From assembly GCA_934395135.1 (NCBI GenBank), contig CAKRRK010000018.1:1-29620 (forward strand): a stretch of DNA of 29,620 nucleotides. Reading direction: 5' to 3'. The stretch comes from an uncultured Eubacteriales bacterium. GTDB lineage: Bacteria > Bacillota > Clostridia > Oscillospirales > Butyricicoccaceae. Shown piece by piece: positions 6,902-14,032 of this stretch (its first letter is position 1; every line of letters begins with the position of its first letter). The notes under the pieces are model-generated. The model was not told the origin of the DNA, made no database searches, and saw only the letters and a program-made list of their open reading frames with translations. The position numbers and the translations under genes are program-made.

Positions 6902-7171
6902 TCAGATTTTATTCATCGGCGTTTTTTGCAGCAGCGCTGCCGCTCTGGCAAAATCCGACTTTTTTACAAAAATCCGATATTCTATGTTCCAATCGGTATT
7001 TTCCCACGTCCGGCCTGCCCCAATCCCCCGCAGTCCCACATTTCGCATGTGCGTGCCTGCAGTAGTGACCGTATAATCTACCCCATTGGCGGAAAGCAGT
7101 TCCCGGACTTTTGCCTGCTCTTCCATAGAATAGGTCAGACACAATTCTTTGCGGTTCCAAACAGTGACCAT
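6902..7171 (-). CDS. Small conserved-type protein, possibly DUF2007-like
   Basis: An 89-aa soluble protein of unknown function. The N terminus VTVWNRKELCLTYSMEEQAKVRELLSANGVDYTVTT has the strand-helix-strand look of DUF2007-type proteins, in which a short helix follows a strand and precedes an 'L...GI' turn. The middle is Gly/Thr/Asn-rich (GTHMRNVGLRGIGAG), and the C terminus has EYRIFVKKSDFARAAALL, a second strand and helix. It has no signal peptide or membrane segment. AGGAAAG precedes the ATG. It follows trkH after 37 nt on the same strand and may be the last gene of the trk unit. The family name is tentative. Confidence 0.7.
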   Translation of the reverse strand: MVTVWNRKELCLTYSMEEQAKVRELLSANGVDYTVTTAGTHMRNVGLRGIGAGRTWENTDWNIEYRIFVKKSDFARAAALLQKTPMNKI

Positions 7172-7208
7172 AGCGTTTCTTCCTTTCGTTTCTTCCGGTT
7201 TCCAAAGG

Positions 7209-8663
7209 TCATATTTTTTTCTTCCAGGTATCCGGGTTCAGCAAAATGAGCATCGGAAAAATTTCCAGCCGTCCAAACAGCATATCGAAACACAGAATCA
7301 CTTTGGAAAAACTGGAAAACGCAGAAAAGTTTCCGGTGGGGCCAACATCCCCCAGGCCCGGTCCGATGTTGTTGAAACTGGAGAGCACGGCAGTCAAATT
7401 GGTTTCCATCGAAAAATTGTCCACCGATATTAAGAGAACTGACAAAAAAATCAGAGCAAAATAAATCACCGTATATGTATTAACCCCTTGAATCAACGGC
7501 TCTTCTACGGTTTTCCCATCCACTTTAATCCGTTTTACCGAATGGGGATGCAGCATTTTGTGGACAACGTTTTTCAAATTTTTAAACAAAATCAGCACCC
7601 GGATGGATTTCAGCCCGCCGCCGGTAGAACTTGCCGACGCTCCGAGTATCATCAGGATGACCAAAATCGTACGGGAAAACTCCGGCCAAAGGTTGAAGTC
7701 TGTCGTCGCAAATCCTGTCGTAGTCATAACGCTGATGACGGAAAACGTGACATGACGCACGAGCGCCTCACCGGTCTCGAACATCGCGGCAACATTGATG
7801 CAGATCAGCACAATCGCTCCAAACATAATGCCAAGATACAGCCGCAATTCCTCATTTTTCAGCACGGATTTCACCTGTTTGATCAGAAGCAGGTAATATA
7901 CACTGAAATTAACGCCAAACAGCGCCATATACACGGAAATAACATTCTGGATATAGGGGCTGTACGAAGCAAGGCTGTCGTTGCGCACGCCAAAGCCGCC
8001 GGTGCCCGCCGTGGCAAACGCATGACAGACGCTTTCAAACGGCGACATACCGCCAAACAGCAGAAGCACAAACAAAGACGCGGTCAGCACAAAATAAATG
8101 CCATATAAAATGGCCGCCATTTGTCTGGTCTTTGGGACAATTTTGCTGATGCTGGGACCCGGGCTCTCCGCCCGGATCAAATGCAGGGAATTTCCCTTCC
8201 CTTTGTTGTTTTTTACAATAAGGAGCAAAAACACCAGCATCCCCATGCCGCCAAGCCATTGTGTAAAGCTGCGCCAATACAAAAGGCCACGGCTCATAGA
8301 CTCCACGTCGGTCAGCACGCTGGAGCCGGTGGTCGTAAACCCGGAGACGGTCTCAAACACTGCGTCCACAAAATGAGGAATTTCCCCGCTGAAAAAAAAC
8401 GGGAAGCTGCCCAGAACGGACATCACGCACCAGGCAAGCGCGACAATGAGAAACCCCTCTTTGGCATACATACTTCGAGTTGCCTTCCTTGTCGCAAGCA
8501 CCAGCACAGAGCCAAGGGCAAGAAGCACCAGCATAGAGAGCATCAGGCCATAGACGGCATTTCGCTCCGCATAGTAAACGGATATGCCCAAAGCCGGGAT
8601 CAAAAACACCGCTTCCAGCAAAAGCAGATATCCCAGCATACGCCCTATCATCTTTTTATTCAT
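7209..8663 (-). CDS. trkH: Trk-type potassium transporter membrane subunit
   Basis: The 484-aa pore-forming subunit of the Trk/Ktr potassium uptake system in the cytoplasmic membrane. Four pore-loop repeats are visible: SGFTTTGSSVL, FATAGTGGFGV, SVMTTTGFATTDF and FNNIGPGLGDVGP. Each has the glycine of a selectivity filter. Between them are eight or more hydrophobic helices. GASASSTGGGLKSIRV, before the final repeat, is also family-typical. The N terminus MIGRMLGYLLLLEAVFLIPALG is the first helix. The gene begins 11 nt after the trkA stop, which makes a two-gene operon with its regulatory subunit. The length fits TrkH/TrkG rather than the shorter KtrB, though the family split is gradual. Confidence 0.95.
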   Translation of the reverse strand: MNKKMIGRMLGYLLLLEAVFLIPALGISVYYAERNAVYGLMLSMLVLLALGSVLVLATRKATRSMYAKEGFLIVALAWCVMSVLGSFPFFFSGEIPHFVDAVFETVSGFTTTGSSVLTDVESMSRGLLYWRSFTQWLGGMGMLVFLLLIVKNNKGKGNSLHLIRAESPGPSISKIVPKTRQMAAILYGIYFVLTASLFVLLLFGGMSPFESVCHAFATAGTGGFGVRNDSLASYSPYIQNVISVYMALFGVNFSVYYLLLIKQVKSVLKNEELRLYLGIMFGAIVLICINVAAMFETGEALVRHVTFSVISVMTTTGFATTDFNLWPEFSRTILVILMILGASASSTGGGLKSIRVLILFKNLKNVVHKMLHPHSVKRIKVDGKTVEEPLIQGVNTYTVIYFALIFLSVLLISVDNFSMETNLTAVLSSFNNIGPGLGDVGPTGNFSAFSSFSKVILCFDMLFGRLEIFPMLILLNPDTWKKKI

Positions 8664-8674
8664 GTCCCCTCTCC

Positions 8675-10039
8675 CTATTCTGCAAAAATATCATTGAGAT
8701 CAAAAATATTCTGCTCCGCCTTGGTGACAAGGATGACACGGTCTCCAATGTCAAAATAATCCTGTCCGCCGGGGCTGAAGCTCTTCCCCTTCCGGTTAAT
8801 GCGGGCAATGAGCAGATTCTTTTTGAACCTGATTTTTGCAAGAGGTGTCCGCAGGTTTCGGGTGGTTTTGTCAACAATAAATTCCAGCGCTTCCGCCTTG
8901 CCATCTGCAATATGGTGCAGCGTCAAAACGGAGCCGCCCTCGGTATTTTCCACAGAACGGACATACCGCACGATTTCATTGGTGCACAGTTTCTTGGGAC
9001 TGATGATACTGTCAATCCCCATACTCTGGCAGATATCCACATATTCCTGCCGGTTGATTTTGGGAATGTTTTTCTTGACTCCAATCCGCATCGCATGCAG
9101 CGCGATGATAATATTTTCCTCGTCAAAATCCGTCAGAGAAACTAAGGCGTCCGCCTGGGAAAGCCCTTCCTCTTCCAACAGCGCCGGCATGCTACCATCA
9201 CCTTCCACCACCGCGGCTTTCGGCAGCATATCCGCCAGAATTTCACACCGTTCTATTCTTTTCTCAATGATTTTTACATTGATTTTGGCTTCTGTCAACT
9301 GCTTGGCCAGATAATACGCTGTTCGGCTGCCCCCAATAATCATGACGTTTTTTATCTTATGTTCCTCCAGCCCCAAATACTTGATCAGAGTGGATAAATC
9401 CTTTGTGTCCGCTGTCACCGATATCTTATCGCCCTCTTCCAGGACAAAATCACCATTTGGGATATATACCTCGCTGCCCCGCACCACGGCGCAGATAATT
9501 GCTTTGACGCGGGATGCTTCCTGGACGCTGCTCAATGTCCTTCCGCACAGAGGGGAATCTTTTTTCACCTTCATTTCCACAATTTCCACACGGCCTCTCA
9601 CAAAGGTTTCCCGTTTTAAAAAGGATGGAAACTGCAAAATGCGGTAAATTTCCCTGGCGGCGGCAAATTCCGGGTTAATGGTCATGGACAGCCCAATTTC
9701 CTCCCGCAGAATCATAAGCTGCTGCACATATTCCGGGTTCCGCACCCGGGCAATGGTATGGATACGGTTTCCCAGCTTTTTGGCGAGAATGCAGGAGAGC
9801 ATATTAATTTCATCCGCGCTGGTCGCGGCAATCACAAGATCCGCAGTTTCGACCCCGGCTTCCTTCAGAGCAGACATTGTCGCCCCGTTGCCATGCACCA
9901 CCATCACGTCGTAGTCCTGTACATTCTGCTGCAAAACCTTTAAATCGGAATCAATAATCACAATATCATGCCCTTCTTTGGACAATTGTTCCGTCAGTGC
10001 AACTCCAACTTTGCCGTCTCCCACAATGATGATTTTCAT
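8675..10039 (-). CDS. trkA: Trk potassium uptake regulatory subunit TrkA
   Basis: Cytosolic gating subunit of the Trk system with two tandem RCK units, each with an N domain (nucleotide binding) and a C domain. The first Rossmann motif is MKIIIVGDGKVGVALTEQL, with the acidic end IIDSD. The second is VMIIGGSRTAYYLAKQL, with KIIEK, near residue 230. The TrkA-C regions are PLCGRTLSSVQ... and, at the end, NLLIARINRKGKSFSPGGQDYFDIGDRVILVTK. The length of 454 aa is standard for the double form. It is the first gene of the trkA-trkH unit. The 220 bp upstream hold the terminator of the next gene and no clear strong promoter. Confidence 0.96.
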   Translation of the reverse strand: MKIIIVGDGKVGVALTEQLSKEGHDIVIIDSDLKVLQQNVQDYDVMVVHGNGATMSALKEAGVETADLVIAATSADEINMLSCILAKKLGNRIHTIARVRNPEYVQQLMILREEIGLSMTINPEFAAAREIYRILQFPSFLKRETFVRGRVEIVEMKVKKDSPLCGRTLSSVQEASRVKAIICAVVRGSEVYIPNGDFVLEEGDKISVTADTKDLSTLIKYLGLEEHKIKNVMIIGGSRTAYYLAKQLTEAKINVKIIEKRIERCEILADMLPKAAVVEGDGSMPALLEEEGLSQADALVSLTDFDEENIIIALHAMRIGVKKNIPKINRQEYVDICQSMGIDSIISPKKLCTNEIVRYVRSVENTEGGSVLTLHHIADGKAEALEFIVDKTTRNLRTPLAKIRFKKNLLIARINRKGKSFSPGGQDYFDIGDRVILVTKAEQNIFDLNDIFAE

Positions 10040-10204
10040 ATGCTCTGTTCAACCTCTCCCATTATCAATCCATGTTGTATCATTCTATCACATTCCGCCG
10101 GATTAATCTACTGCAAAAGGCTTCGTATCTCCCCTTTTCAAAAAATCTCCTGAAAATTAACGGTTTCTTACCATGTTCTTTTCTTATGCATTTTTACAGC
10201 ATAG

Positions 10205-10240
10205 CAAAAAAGCCAGGACGGCACATCGCCGTTTCCTGGC
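10205..10240 (-). terminator. Terminator after the 98-residue membrane protein
   Basis: On the minus strand GCCAGGAAACGGC and GCCGTCCTGGC pair around GATGT, followed by TTTTTT. It lies directly downstream of the small SOS-box gene and upstream of trkA, so the gene is a single transcription unit. Confidence 0.85.
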
Positions 10241-10259
10241 TTCTCCAACCAAAAGGCTG

Positions 10260-10556
10260 TTATGATGCTTTATAGTATGCAGCCTCCGCGGTATGTTTCT
10301 GCCGCGCCGCGGCGCATACTCTGCGAAAAGCTCTCTGCCGCTGCAGTTTTCTCTTTTTCTTCCGGTCTTCTGCTTCGCAGTATTTCAGACCGCAATAACA
10401 AATCCCCATCAGTACCATCGCCAAAAACAGCCGGCTGAGAAATTCCCCGTTGGAAAACACCGGGAGTTGTGCCTGCATTTCCATATCACAGACACCAGCC
10501 AGTGAAAAAAGAAAAAAGATACCGGCAAATCCGAACGTTTTGAACATCAGTTTCAT
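10260..10556 (-). CDS. Small membrane protein with SOS-type promoter, function unknown
   Basis: A 98-aa protein not recognised as a known family. An N-terminal hydrophobic segment (KTFGFAGIFFLFSLAGV, residues ~6-22) could be a signal anchor. A second helix (FLSRLFLAMVLMGICYCGLKYC, about 39-60) follows, then a strongly basic, probably cytoplasmic tail (EDRKKKRKLQRQRAFRRV...). The start is the ATG at 10554-10556, with AGGAGG six nt away; the in-frame ATG 33 nt upstream lacks one. The promoter carries two LexA-box-like operators, so induction by DNA damage is likely. Small SOS membrane proteins in other bacteria (YneA, SidA) block division, and that is one possible role here. There is no LysM domain, so it is not a plain YneA. 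Confidence 0.8.
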   Translation of the reverse strand: MKLMFKTFGFAGIFFLFSLAGVCDMEMQAQLPVFSNGEFLSRLFLAMVLMGICYCGLKYCEAEDRKKKRKLQRQRAFRRVCAAARQKHTAEAAYYKAS

Positions 10557-10635
10557 ATTGATACCTCCTGTAATCTTGTGCAAATCCATAGTATCGCATT
10601 ATCTGTCCTATAAAACTCCCAGCAGAGTCTTTTTA

Positions 10636-10685
10636 GAACTTTTGTTCGTTTTTTATATAATAGTACAAACGTTCGTTTTTTGCAA
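10636..10685 (-). promoter_or_regulatory. Promoter with two LexA/SOS-box-like operators
   Basis: On the minus strand TTGCAA (10680-10685), a 17-bp spacer and TATTAT (10657-10662) form a promoter. A near-consensus box, GAAC-GTTT-GTAC (10663-10674, 7 of 8 core bases), fills the spacer. A perfect box, GAAC-AAAA-GTTC (10636-10647), covers the expected start of transcription. The Firmicute LexA/DinR core is GAAC-N4-GTTC. Box centres lie 27 bp apart. The arrangement is a classic repressor layout for the 98-residue gene. A weak TATAAT on the plus strand overlaps the same boxes. Confidence 0.82.
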
Positions 10686-10902
10686 GCTTTTTTTATTCTT
10701 TTTTATCCGCGGCACCTTTTCTCCCGGAAAGCAATCGTTCCAAAGCGGTGGTCTAAACACCATTCCAGATCCTCCGTCCACTGCGCTGCCGCGCATCGTA
10801 GACTTTTCCGTGAATCTATGATAGACTGTAAACTATGATATTCAGTGTTTGATGTGGTTTTCGGAACGAGGCGTCATTTCGGAACGGAATCAGGAGGCTG
10901 TA
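10686..10902 (+). promoter_or_regulatory. Leader and promoter region of the lipoprotein gene
   Basis: No gene is seen in these 217 bp. Two copies of CTATGATA begin 17 bp apart (10816 and 10833). TGAATC at 10811-10816 followed after 16-17 bp by CTATGATA has a loose resemblance to forespore sigma-F/G promoters (TGMATA, about 17 bp, CATAMTA). A sigma-A promoter with a good -35 is not evident. The promoter class is uncertain. Confidence 0.35.
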
Positions 10903-11418
10903 ATGAAAAAATATTTTATCATGGTTTCAGTTTTTCTTTGTCTTGTGATATCCGCGGGATGTCAGCGCGCCATGGACAGCCCCGATGCGCTGCTTGAAAA
11001 AGCCCGGGAAGAAATCCCCATCGCCGACGCAGATACTATTGCGCTGCAATACGCCGGCATGTATGCGCTGGATGACAGCGCGCTTCTCTGGTTTATCTCC
11101 GGGAACGAATATCAGAAGCATTATTATCTTCCCATGGAGTGTGTTGTTCCGGAAGAGGCGGAATATACGTTTGTCCGTACCTATAGACCAATGGAATTTC
11201 CGGTTCCCGATATTGCTGGCCTGCACTGGAAGGACAGCTACTGTTTTCTCATCAACAATCCGGATTGTCGCAGGGTGAAAATCACAGATGCCTCCGGCAT
11301 TCGTGAAGTCACCATTGCAGAGGATGCCTATCCTTATATTCTTTCTCATCAAATTGTGTACAGTGAATCGGTTCCAACGGAGTATCAGTTTCTTGATGCC
11401 TTTGGGAACGAGCTTTAA
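10903..11418 (+). CDS. Putative lipoprotein of unknown function
   Basis: A 171-aa exported protein. The first 20 residues form a type II signal peptide: MKK, a hydrophobic stretch (FIMVSVFLCLVI), then the lipobox SAGC with Cys20 as lipidation site. The mature part is acidic and soluble (DSPDALLEKAREEIPIADADTIAL...) with many aromatic residues and beta-like segments (EYTFVRTYRPMEFPVP, WKDSYCFLINNPDCRRVKITD). No family was recognised. The ATG at 10903 has AGGAGG 6 nt upstream; an upstream in-frame extension lacks a ribosome site and would bury the signal peptide. It stands alone, transcribed divergently from the SOS-box gene, and ends at a bidirectional terminator. Confidence 0.85.
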   Translation: MKKYFIMVSVFLCLVISAGCQRAMDSPDALLEKAREEIPIADADTIALQYAGMYALDDSALLWFISGNEYQKHYYLPMECVVPEEAEYTFVRTYRPMEFPVPDIAGLHWKDSYCFLINNPDCRRVKITDASGIREVTIAEDAYPYILSHQIVYSESVPTEYQFLDAFGNEL

Positions 11419-11466
11419 CCGTCTTTTCTTCGGCGGCTCCCGCGATTGCCAACCCTATAAAAACGA

Positions 11467-11496
11467 AAAACGGACAGGAATTCCTGTCCGTTTTTC
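11467..11496. terminator. Bidirectional terminator, perfect 30-bp palindrome
   Basis: All 30 bases form one perfect palindrome: five A, then ACGGACAGGAATT reading into its own complement, then five T. The centre is GAATTC. It separates the convergent lipoprotein and Sir2 genes and can terminate in both directions. Confidence 0.85.
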
Positions 11497-11551
11497 TGCG
11501 CTCTGTCCTTCCGGCGTTGTTTGAGCCGGCAGAATCCCAACCCGTCCTGTG

Positions 11552-12271
11552 TCACAGTTTCAGCGCGCGGAACACTGCACCGATGCTGTCGGTCAGCAAA
11601 AGATCCGCTTTTTTGTCCATAGGCGTCGGGGATTTGTTGAGAATGACCAAATAGTTTCCATGAAAATAATTTAAAAAGCCAGCCGCCGGATACACCGCAA
11701 GGGAAGTTCCCCCCACAAGGAGCAGATCTGCCTGGGATATGGTCTCCACCGCACCGTTTATGGTGTCCCCATCCAGACTTTCCTCATACAGCACTACATC
11801 CGGCTTTATGACGCCGCCGCAGCTGCACAGCGGCACGCCCTGAGAGCGGAGGATATCTTCCGCACCATACCGCTTCCCGCAGCGCTGGCAGTAGTTGCGG
11901 TGCACACTGCCATGCAGTTCATACACCCGCTTGCTGCCCGTCATCTGGTGCAGGCCGTCAATATTCTGGGTGACAATACTCAAAAGCTTTCCCATTTGCT
12001 CCAGCCTGGCCAGGGCAAGATGGGCTGCATTGGGTTTTGCCGCGAGACACAGCATTTTGTCCCGGTAAAACCGGTAAAATTCCTCCGGGTTGCGGACATA
12101 GAAACTGTGGCTCAAGATGGTTTCCGGCGGATACCGGTACTGCTGGTTATACAGCCCGTCCGTACTCCGGAAATCTGGAATGCCCGATTCCGTGCTTACG
12201 CCAGCGCCACCAAAGAAAACAATCTTGCTGGACTGATCGATCATTTCTTGTAACTTTGAGATGCCGTCCAT
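11552..12271 (-). CDS. cobB: Sir2-family NAD-dependent protein deacylase
   Basis: Removes acetyl or other acyl groups from lysines using NAD+, giving nicotinamide and O-acyl-ADP-ribose. Sirtuin motifs are in order: GAGVSTESGIPDFRS (NAD binding), TQNIDGLHQ, and the catalytic His in ELHGSVH. The zinc-binding cysteines are CQRC and CSCGG, followed by KPDVVLYEE and GGTSLAVYPAA. The length of 239 aa is typical. The ATG at 12269-12271 is preferred because AGGAGG lies 8 nt upstream; the in-frame ATG two codons earlier is too close to it. The family could act on acetyl-CoA synthetase or other targets; the substrate is not shown here. Confidence 0.93.
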   Translation of the reverse strand: MDGISKLQEMIDQSSKIVFFGGAGVSTESGIPDFRSTDGLYNQQYRYPPETILSHSFYVRNPEEFYRFYRDKMLCLAAKPNAAHLALARLEQMGKLLSIVTQNIDGLHQMTGSKRVYELHGSVHRNYCQRCGKRYGAEDILRSQGVPLCSCGGVIKPDVVLYEESLDGDTINGAVETISQADLLLVGGTSLAVYPAAGFLNYFHGNYLVILNKSPTPMDKKADLLLTDSIGAVFRALKL

Positions 12272-12290
12272 TTTCATCCCTCCTTTTATG

Positions 12291-12296
12291 ATTATA
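12291..12296 (-). promoter_or_regulatory. Extended -10 promoter of the Sir2 gene
   Basis: On the minus strand TGG-TATAAT is an extended -10 element 19 bp before the start codon, with no good -35. This leaves a very short leader with AGGAGG close to the transcription start. Confidence 0.55.
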
Positions 12297-12370
12297 CCAC
12301 AAACTCCCGCGTACCGAACCAAAAACACCGGTATCGTCTTAAATTTTTCACATATTTCACAGTGAAGGGC

Positions 12371-12883
12371 TTATTCCACTCCAAACTCTGCCGGCTGAGC
12401 CTGTCTTCCGTCTATCCTCCGATGCAGCATTTCCAGAACACCCCTTGCAACCGGCTGCGCTATCAGATATTCCACTGCAAACGAAATGGCAAAATTGCGG
12501 GGCCATTTGAAGAAAAATTGGCGGATAGGATCGAGGCTGATATGGCCTGCGCCGATCCATGGGCCAAACACGGTCAAAAAAATGGACATGAAAAACACCG
12601 TACACAAAATATTTACGATAATATGTGCACCGAAGCTGTCCCCGGGGACAATGATTTTTTTGGTCAGCCACTCTGCCGGTTTGTATGTAGCAAGCACCAA
12701 AGCAACGACGCACAGCCAGACAAAAGGAATTGCCCGCAGCGCCTGTCCCCATACCTGCAGCCGAAACCCCATTTCAAAGCAAGTGATCAGCGGCGCTATC
12801 ACATTCACCGATATTCCGGAAATCACCGCCATAAACAGTGCAAATTCCTTTTTATTCCGGGGCAATTTTAAATGAAACTCCAT
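12371..12883 (-). CDS. DUF2798-like membrane protein
   Basis: A 170-aa integral membrane protein with four predicted helices in two similar halves: EFALFMAVISGISVNVIAPLI, IPFVWLCVVALVLATY, IIVNILCTVFFMSIFLTVF and FAISFAVEYLIAQPVARGV. The second half, FMSIFLTVFGPW...WPRNFAISFAVEYLIAQPVAR, resembles DUF2798 (the R-N-F-A-I...QPIAR pattern). Function is unknown for the family. The start at 12881-12883 has AAGGAG about 9 nt upstream; the open frame extends upstream through the leader terminator and is not coding there. The gene has its own promoter and a terminator-like hairpin in the leader, so expression may be conditional. Confidence 0.82.
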   Translation of the reverse strand: MEFHLKLPRNKKEFALFMAVISGISVNVIAPLITCFEMGFRLQVWGQALRAIPFVWLCVVALVLATYKPAEWLTKKIIVPGDSFGAHIIVNILCTVFFMSIFLTVFGPWIGAGHISLDPIRQFFFKWPRNFAISFAVEYLIAQPVARGVLEMLHRRIDGRQAQPAEFGVE

Positions 12884-12920
12884 AGCTTTTTCTCTCCTTA
12901 CTGGATTTGCGAGAACTGGT

Positions 12921-12960
12921 AAAAAAAAAGAAAAGCGTGGAATCCCAAAAGATCCCACGC
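12921..12960 (-). terminator. Terminator hairpin in the leader of the DUF2798-like gene
   Basis: On the minus strand GCGTGGGATC and GATTCCACGC form a 10-bp stem (one G-U) with a 6-nt loop, followed by TTTTC and a run of nine T. It lies between a strong promoter and the coding start, about 38 nt ahead of the gene. It can end read-through from the HAD gene, attenuate the new transcript, or end a very short RNA. Confidence 0.8.
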
Positions 12961-12988
12961 TGAACCATTCTACGCGTTTGATACCTAT

Positions 12989-13017
12989 ATTATATCGAAG
13001 GTGCAAAAAAATTGCAA
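12989..13017 (-). promoter_or_regulatory. Strong promoter upstream of the DUF2798-like gene
   Basis: On the minus strand TTGCAA, a 17-bp spacer and a perfect TATAAT. The start of transcription should be near 12982, only about 22 nt before the terminator hairpin. Confidence 0.78.
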
Positions 13018-13053
13018 GAATTTTTTTGCCTGTTTGGGCCAAACCATCCGTCC

Positions 13054-13899
13054 CTATGAAACGTCTTCTCCGAAAATAAACTTGCGGATGGCCACGGAAA
13101 CCCCGTCATGGAGATTATCCGGCGCGATATAATCCGCCGCGGCCTTTGCCTCGCTGCACCCATTTCCCATAGCGACAGCAAGCCCCGCCATGCGCAGCAT
13201 TTTCACATCGTTTTCGCTATCTCCGATGATCATCATGTTCTGGGAGGAAATTCCAGTATATTCCTCTAAAAACTCGATGGCATGGCACTTATCCGCCCCC
13301 TCCGGCAAAATTTCCAGATAACATACGCCGGAACTCAAGGTCTGTACCCCCGGCACCTGATCCGCAAGGCTGCGGATTTTGTTCCGCAGAGCATCATCTT
13401 CGATGCTGACAAACATCTTATCTACCTCCAGGTTTTCCCGTTCCACATACTCCCGCATGCCCCCCGGGATCTGCCGGGTGTTTGCGTAAAACTCCATATA
13501 GGAGGGAGACATACCGGCATACGGCAGGGAACGCACCGCCCGGGCAGTGGTGTGCGTTTCATTCCCCGCATATACCTGATAAAAAACGTCGTACCGATCC
13601 AATTGGTCAAATATCCGACAAGCGCTTTCCCGTTCCATGCACCGGTGATAAATCTGCGCGTCTTTTTGGTAATCGTATATCATAAGACCATTCATTGTAA
13701 TGATATACTCCTTGGCTCCAATTTTATCCGCCGCAAATACCGATTCCTTCTCCAGCCTGCCGGTGGCAATCACCGGAAGAATTCCCGCTTCCTTCACCCG
13801 GCGAAAAACCGCAACGGTTTCCTCCGACATATCGTCTACTTTTGTCAGAAGCGTGCCGTCCAAATCCACTACAATCATCTTAATATTTTTACAAATCAT
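13054..13899 (-). CDS. HAD-superfamily (Cof/IIB type) phosphatase
   Basis: A 281-aa haloacid dehalogenase-like hydrolase of the Cof subfamily, which usually dephosphorylates sugar phosphates, nucleotides or flavin/pyridoxal phosphates. Motif I is VVDLDGTLL near residue 10, with the nucleophile Asp. Motif II is in PVIATGR (Thr). The motif III Lys is likely in GADKCHAIEFL. Motif IV is MIIGDSENDVKMLRMAG, followed by AMGNGCSEAKAAADYIAPDNLHDGV, the typical Cof C terminus. The middle (~90-190) is the type IIB cap. The start is the ATG at 13897-13899, with AAGGA about 8 nt upstream. The substrate cannot be read from sequence, and neighbours give no clue. Confidence 0.9.
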   Translation of the reverse strand: MICKNIKMIVVDLDGTLLTKVDDMSEETVAVFRRVKEAGILPVIATGRLEKESVFAADKIGAKEYIITMNGLMIYDYQKDAQIYHRCMERESACRIFDQLDRYDVFYQVYAGNETHTTARAVRSLPYAGMSPSYMEFYANTRQIPGGMREYVERENLEVDKMFVSIEDDALRNKIRSLADQVPGVQTLSSGVCYLEILPEGADKCHAIEFLEEYTGISSQNMMIIGDSENDVKMLRMAGLAVAMGNGCSEAKAAADYIAPDNLHDGVSVAIRKFIFGEDVS

Positions 13900-13929
13900 C
13901 ACAAAATTCCTTTTTATTTTTTCCGATTC

Positions 13930-13958
13930 ATTATATAATAAATCTGCGCGGTTGTAAA
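13930..13958 (-). promoter_or_regulatory. Promoter of the HAD phosphatase gene
   Basis: On the minus strand TTTACA, a 17-bp spacer and a perfect TATAAT, in the divergent gap with the large SLH gene. The same AT-rich stretch offers a plus-strand TATAAT (13934-13939), which could serve the SLH gene, though without a good -35. Confidence 0.7.
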
Positions 13959-14032
13959 TTTCTTTTTTCCACCGCGTGTGCAAAAAGAGAAATAAAAGAA
14001 ACCGTCACCGGAAACAACCAAAGGAGGTTCCA

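Noticed and set aside
10636..10675. SOS boxes controlling the plus-strand lipoprotein instead of the minus-strand gene
   Set aside because: The plus-strand TATAAT there has no good -35 and lies about 240 bp from the lipoprotein start, while the minus-strand promoter is well formed and close to its gene.
11467..11496. The 30-bp perfect palindrome as an operator or recombination site
   Set aside because: It lies between convergent gene ends with A and T runs at its edges, which is the ordinary form of a bidirectional terminator.
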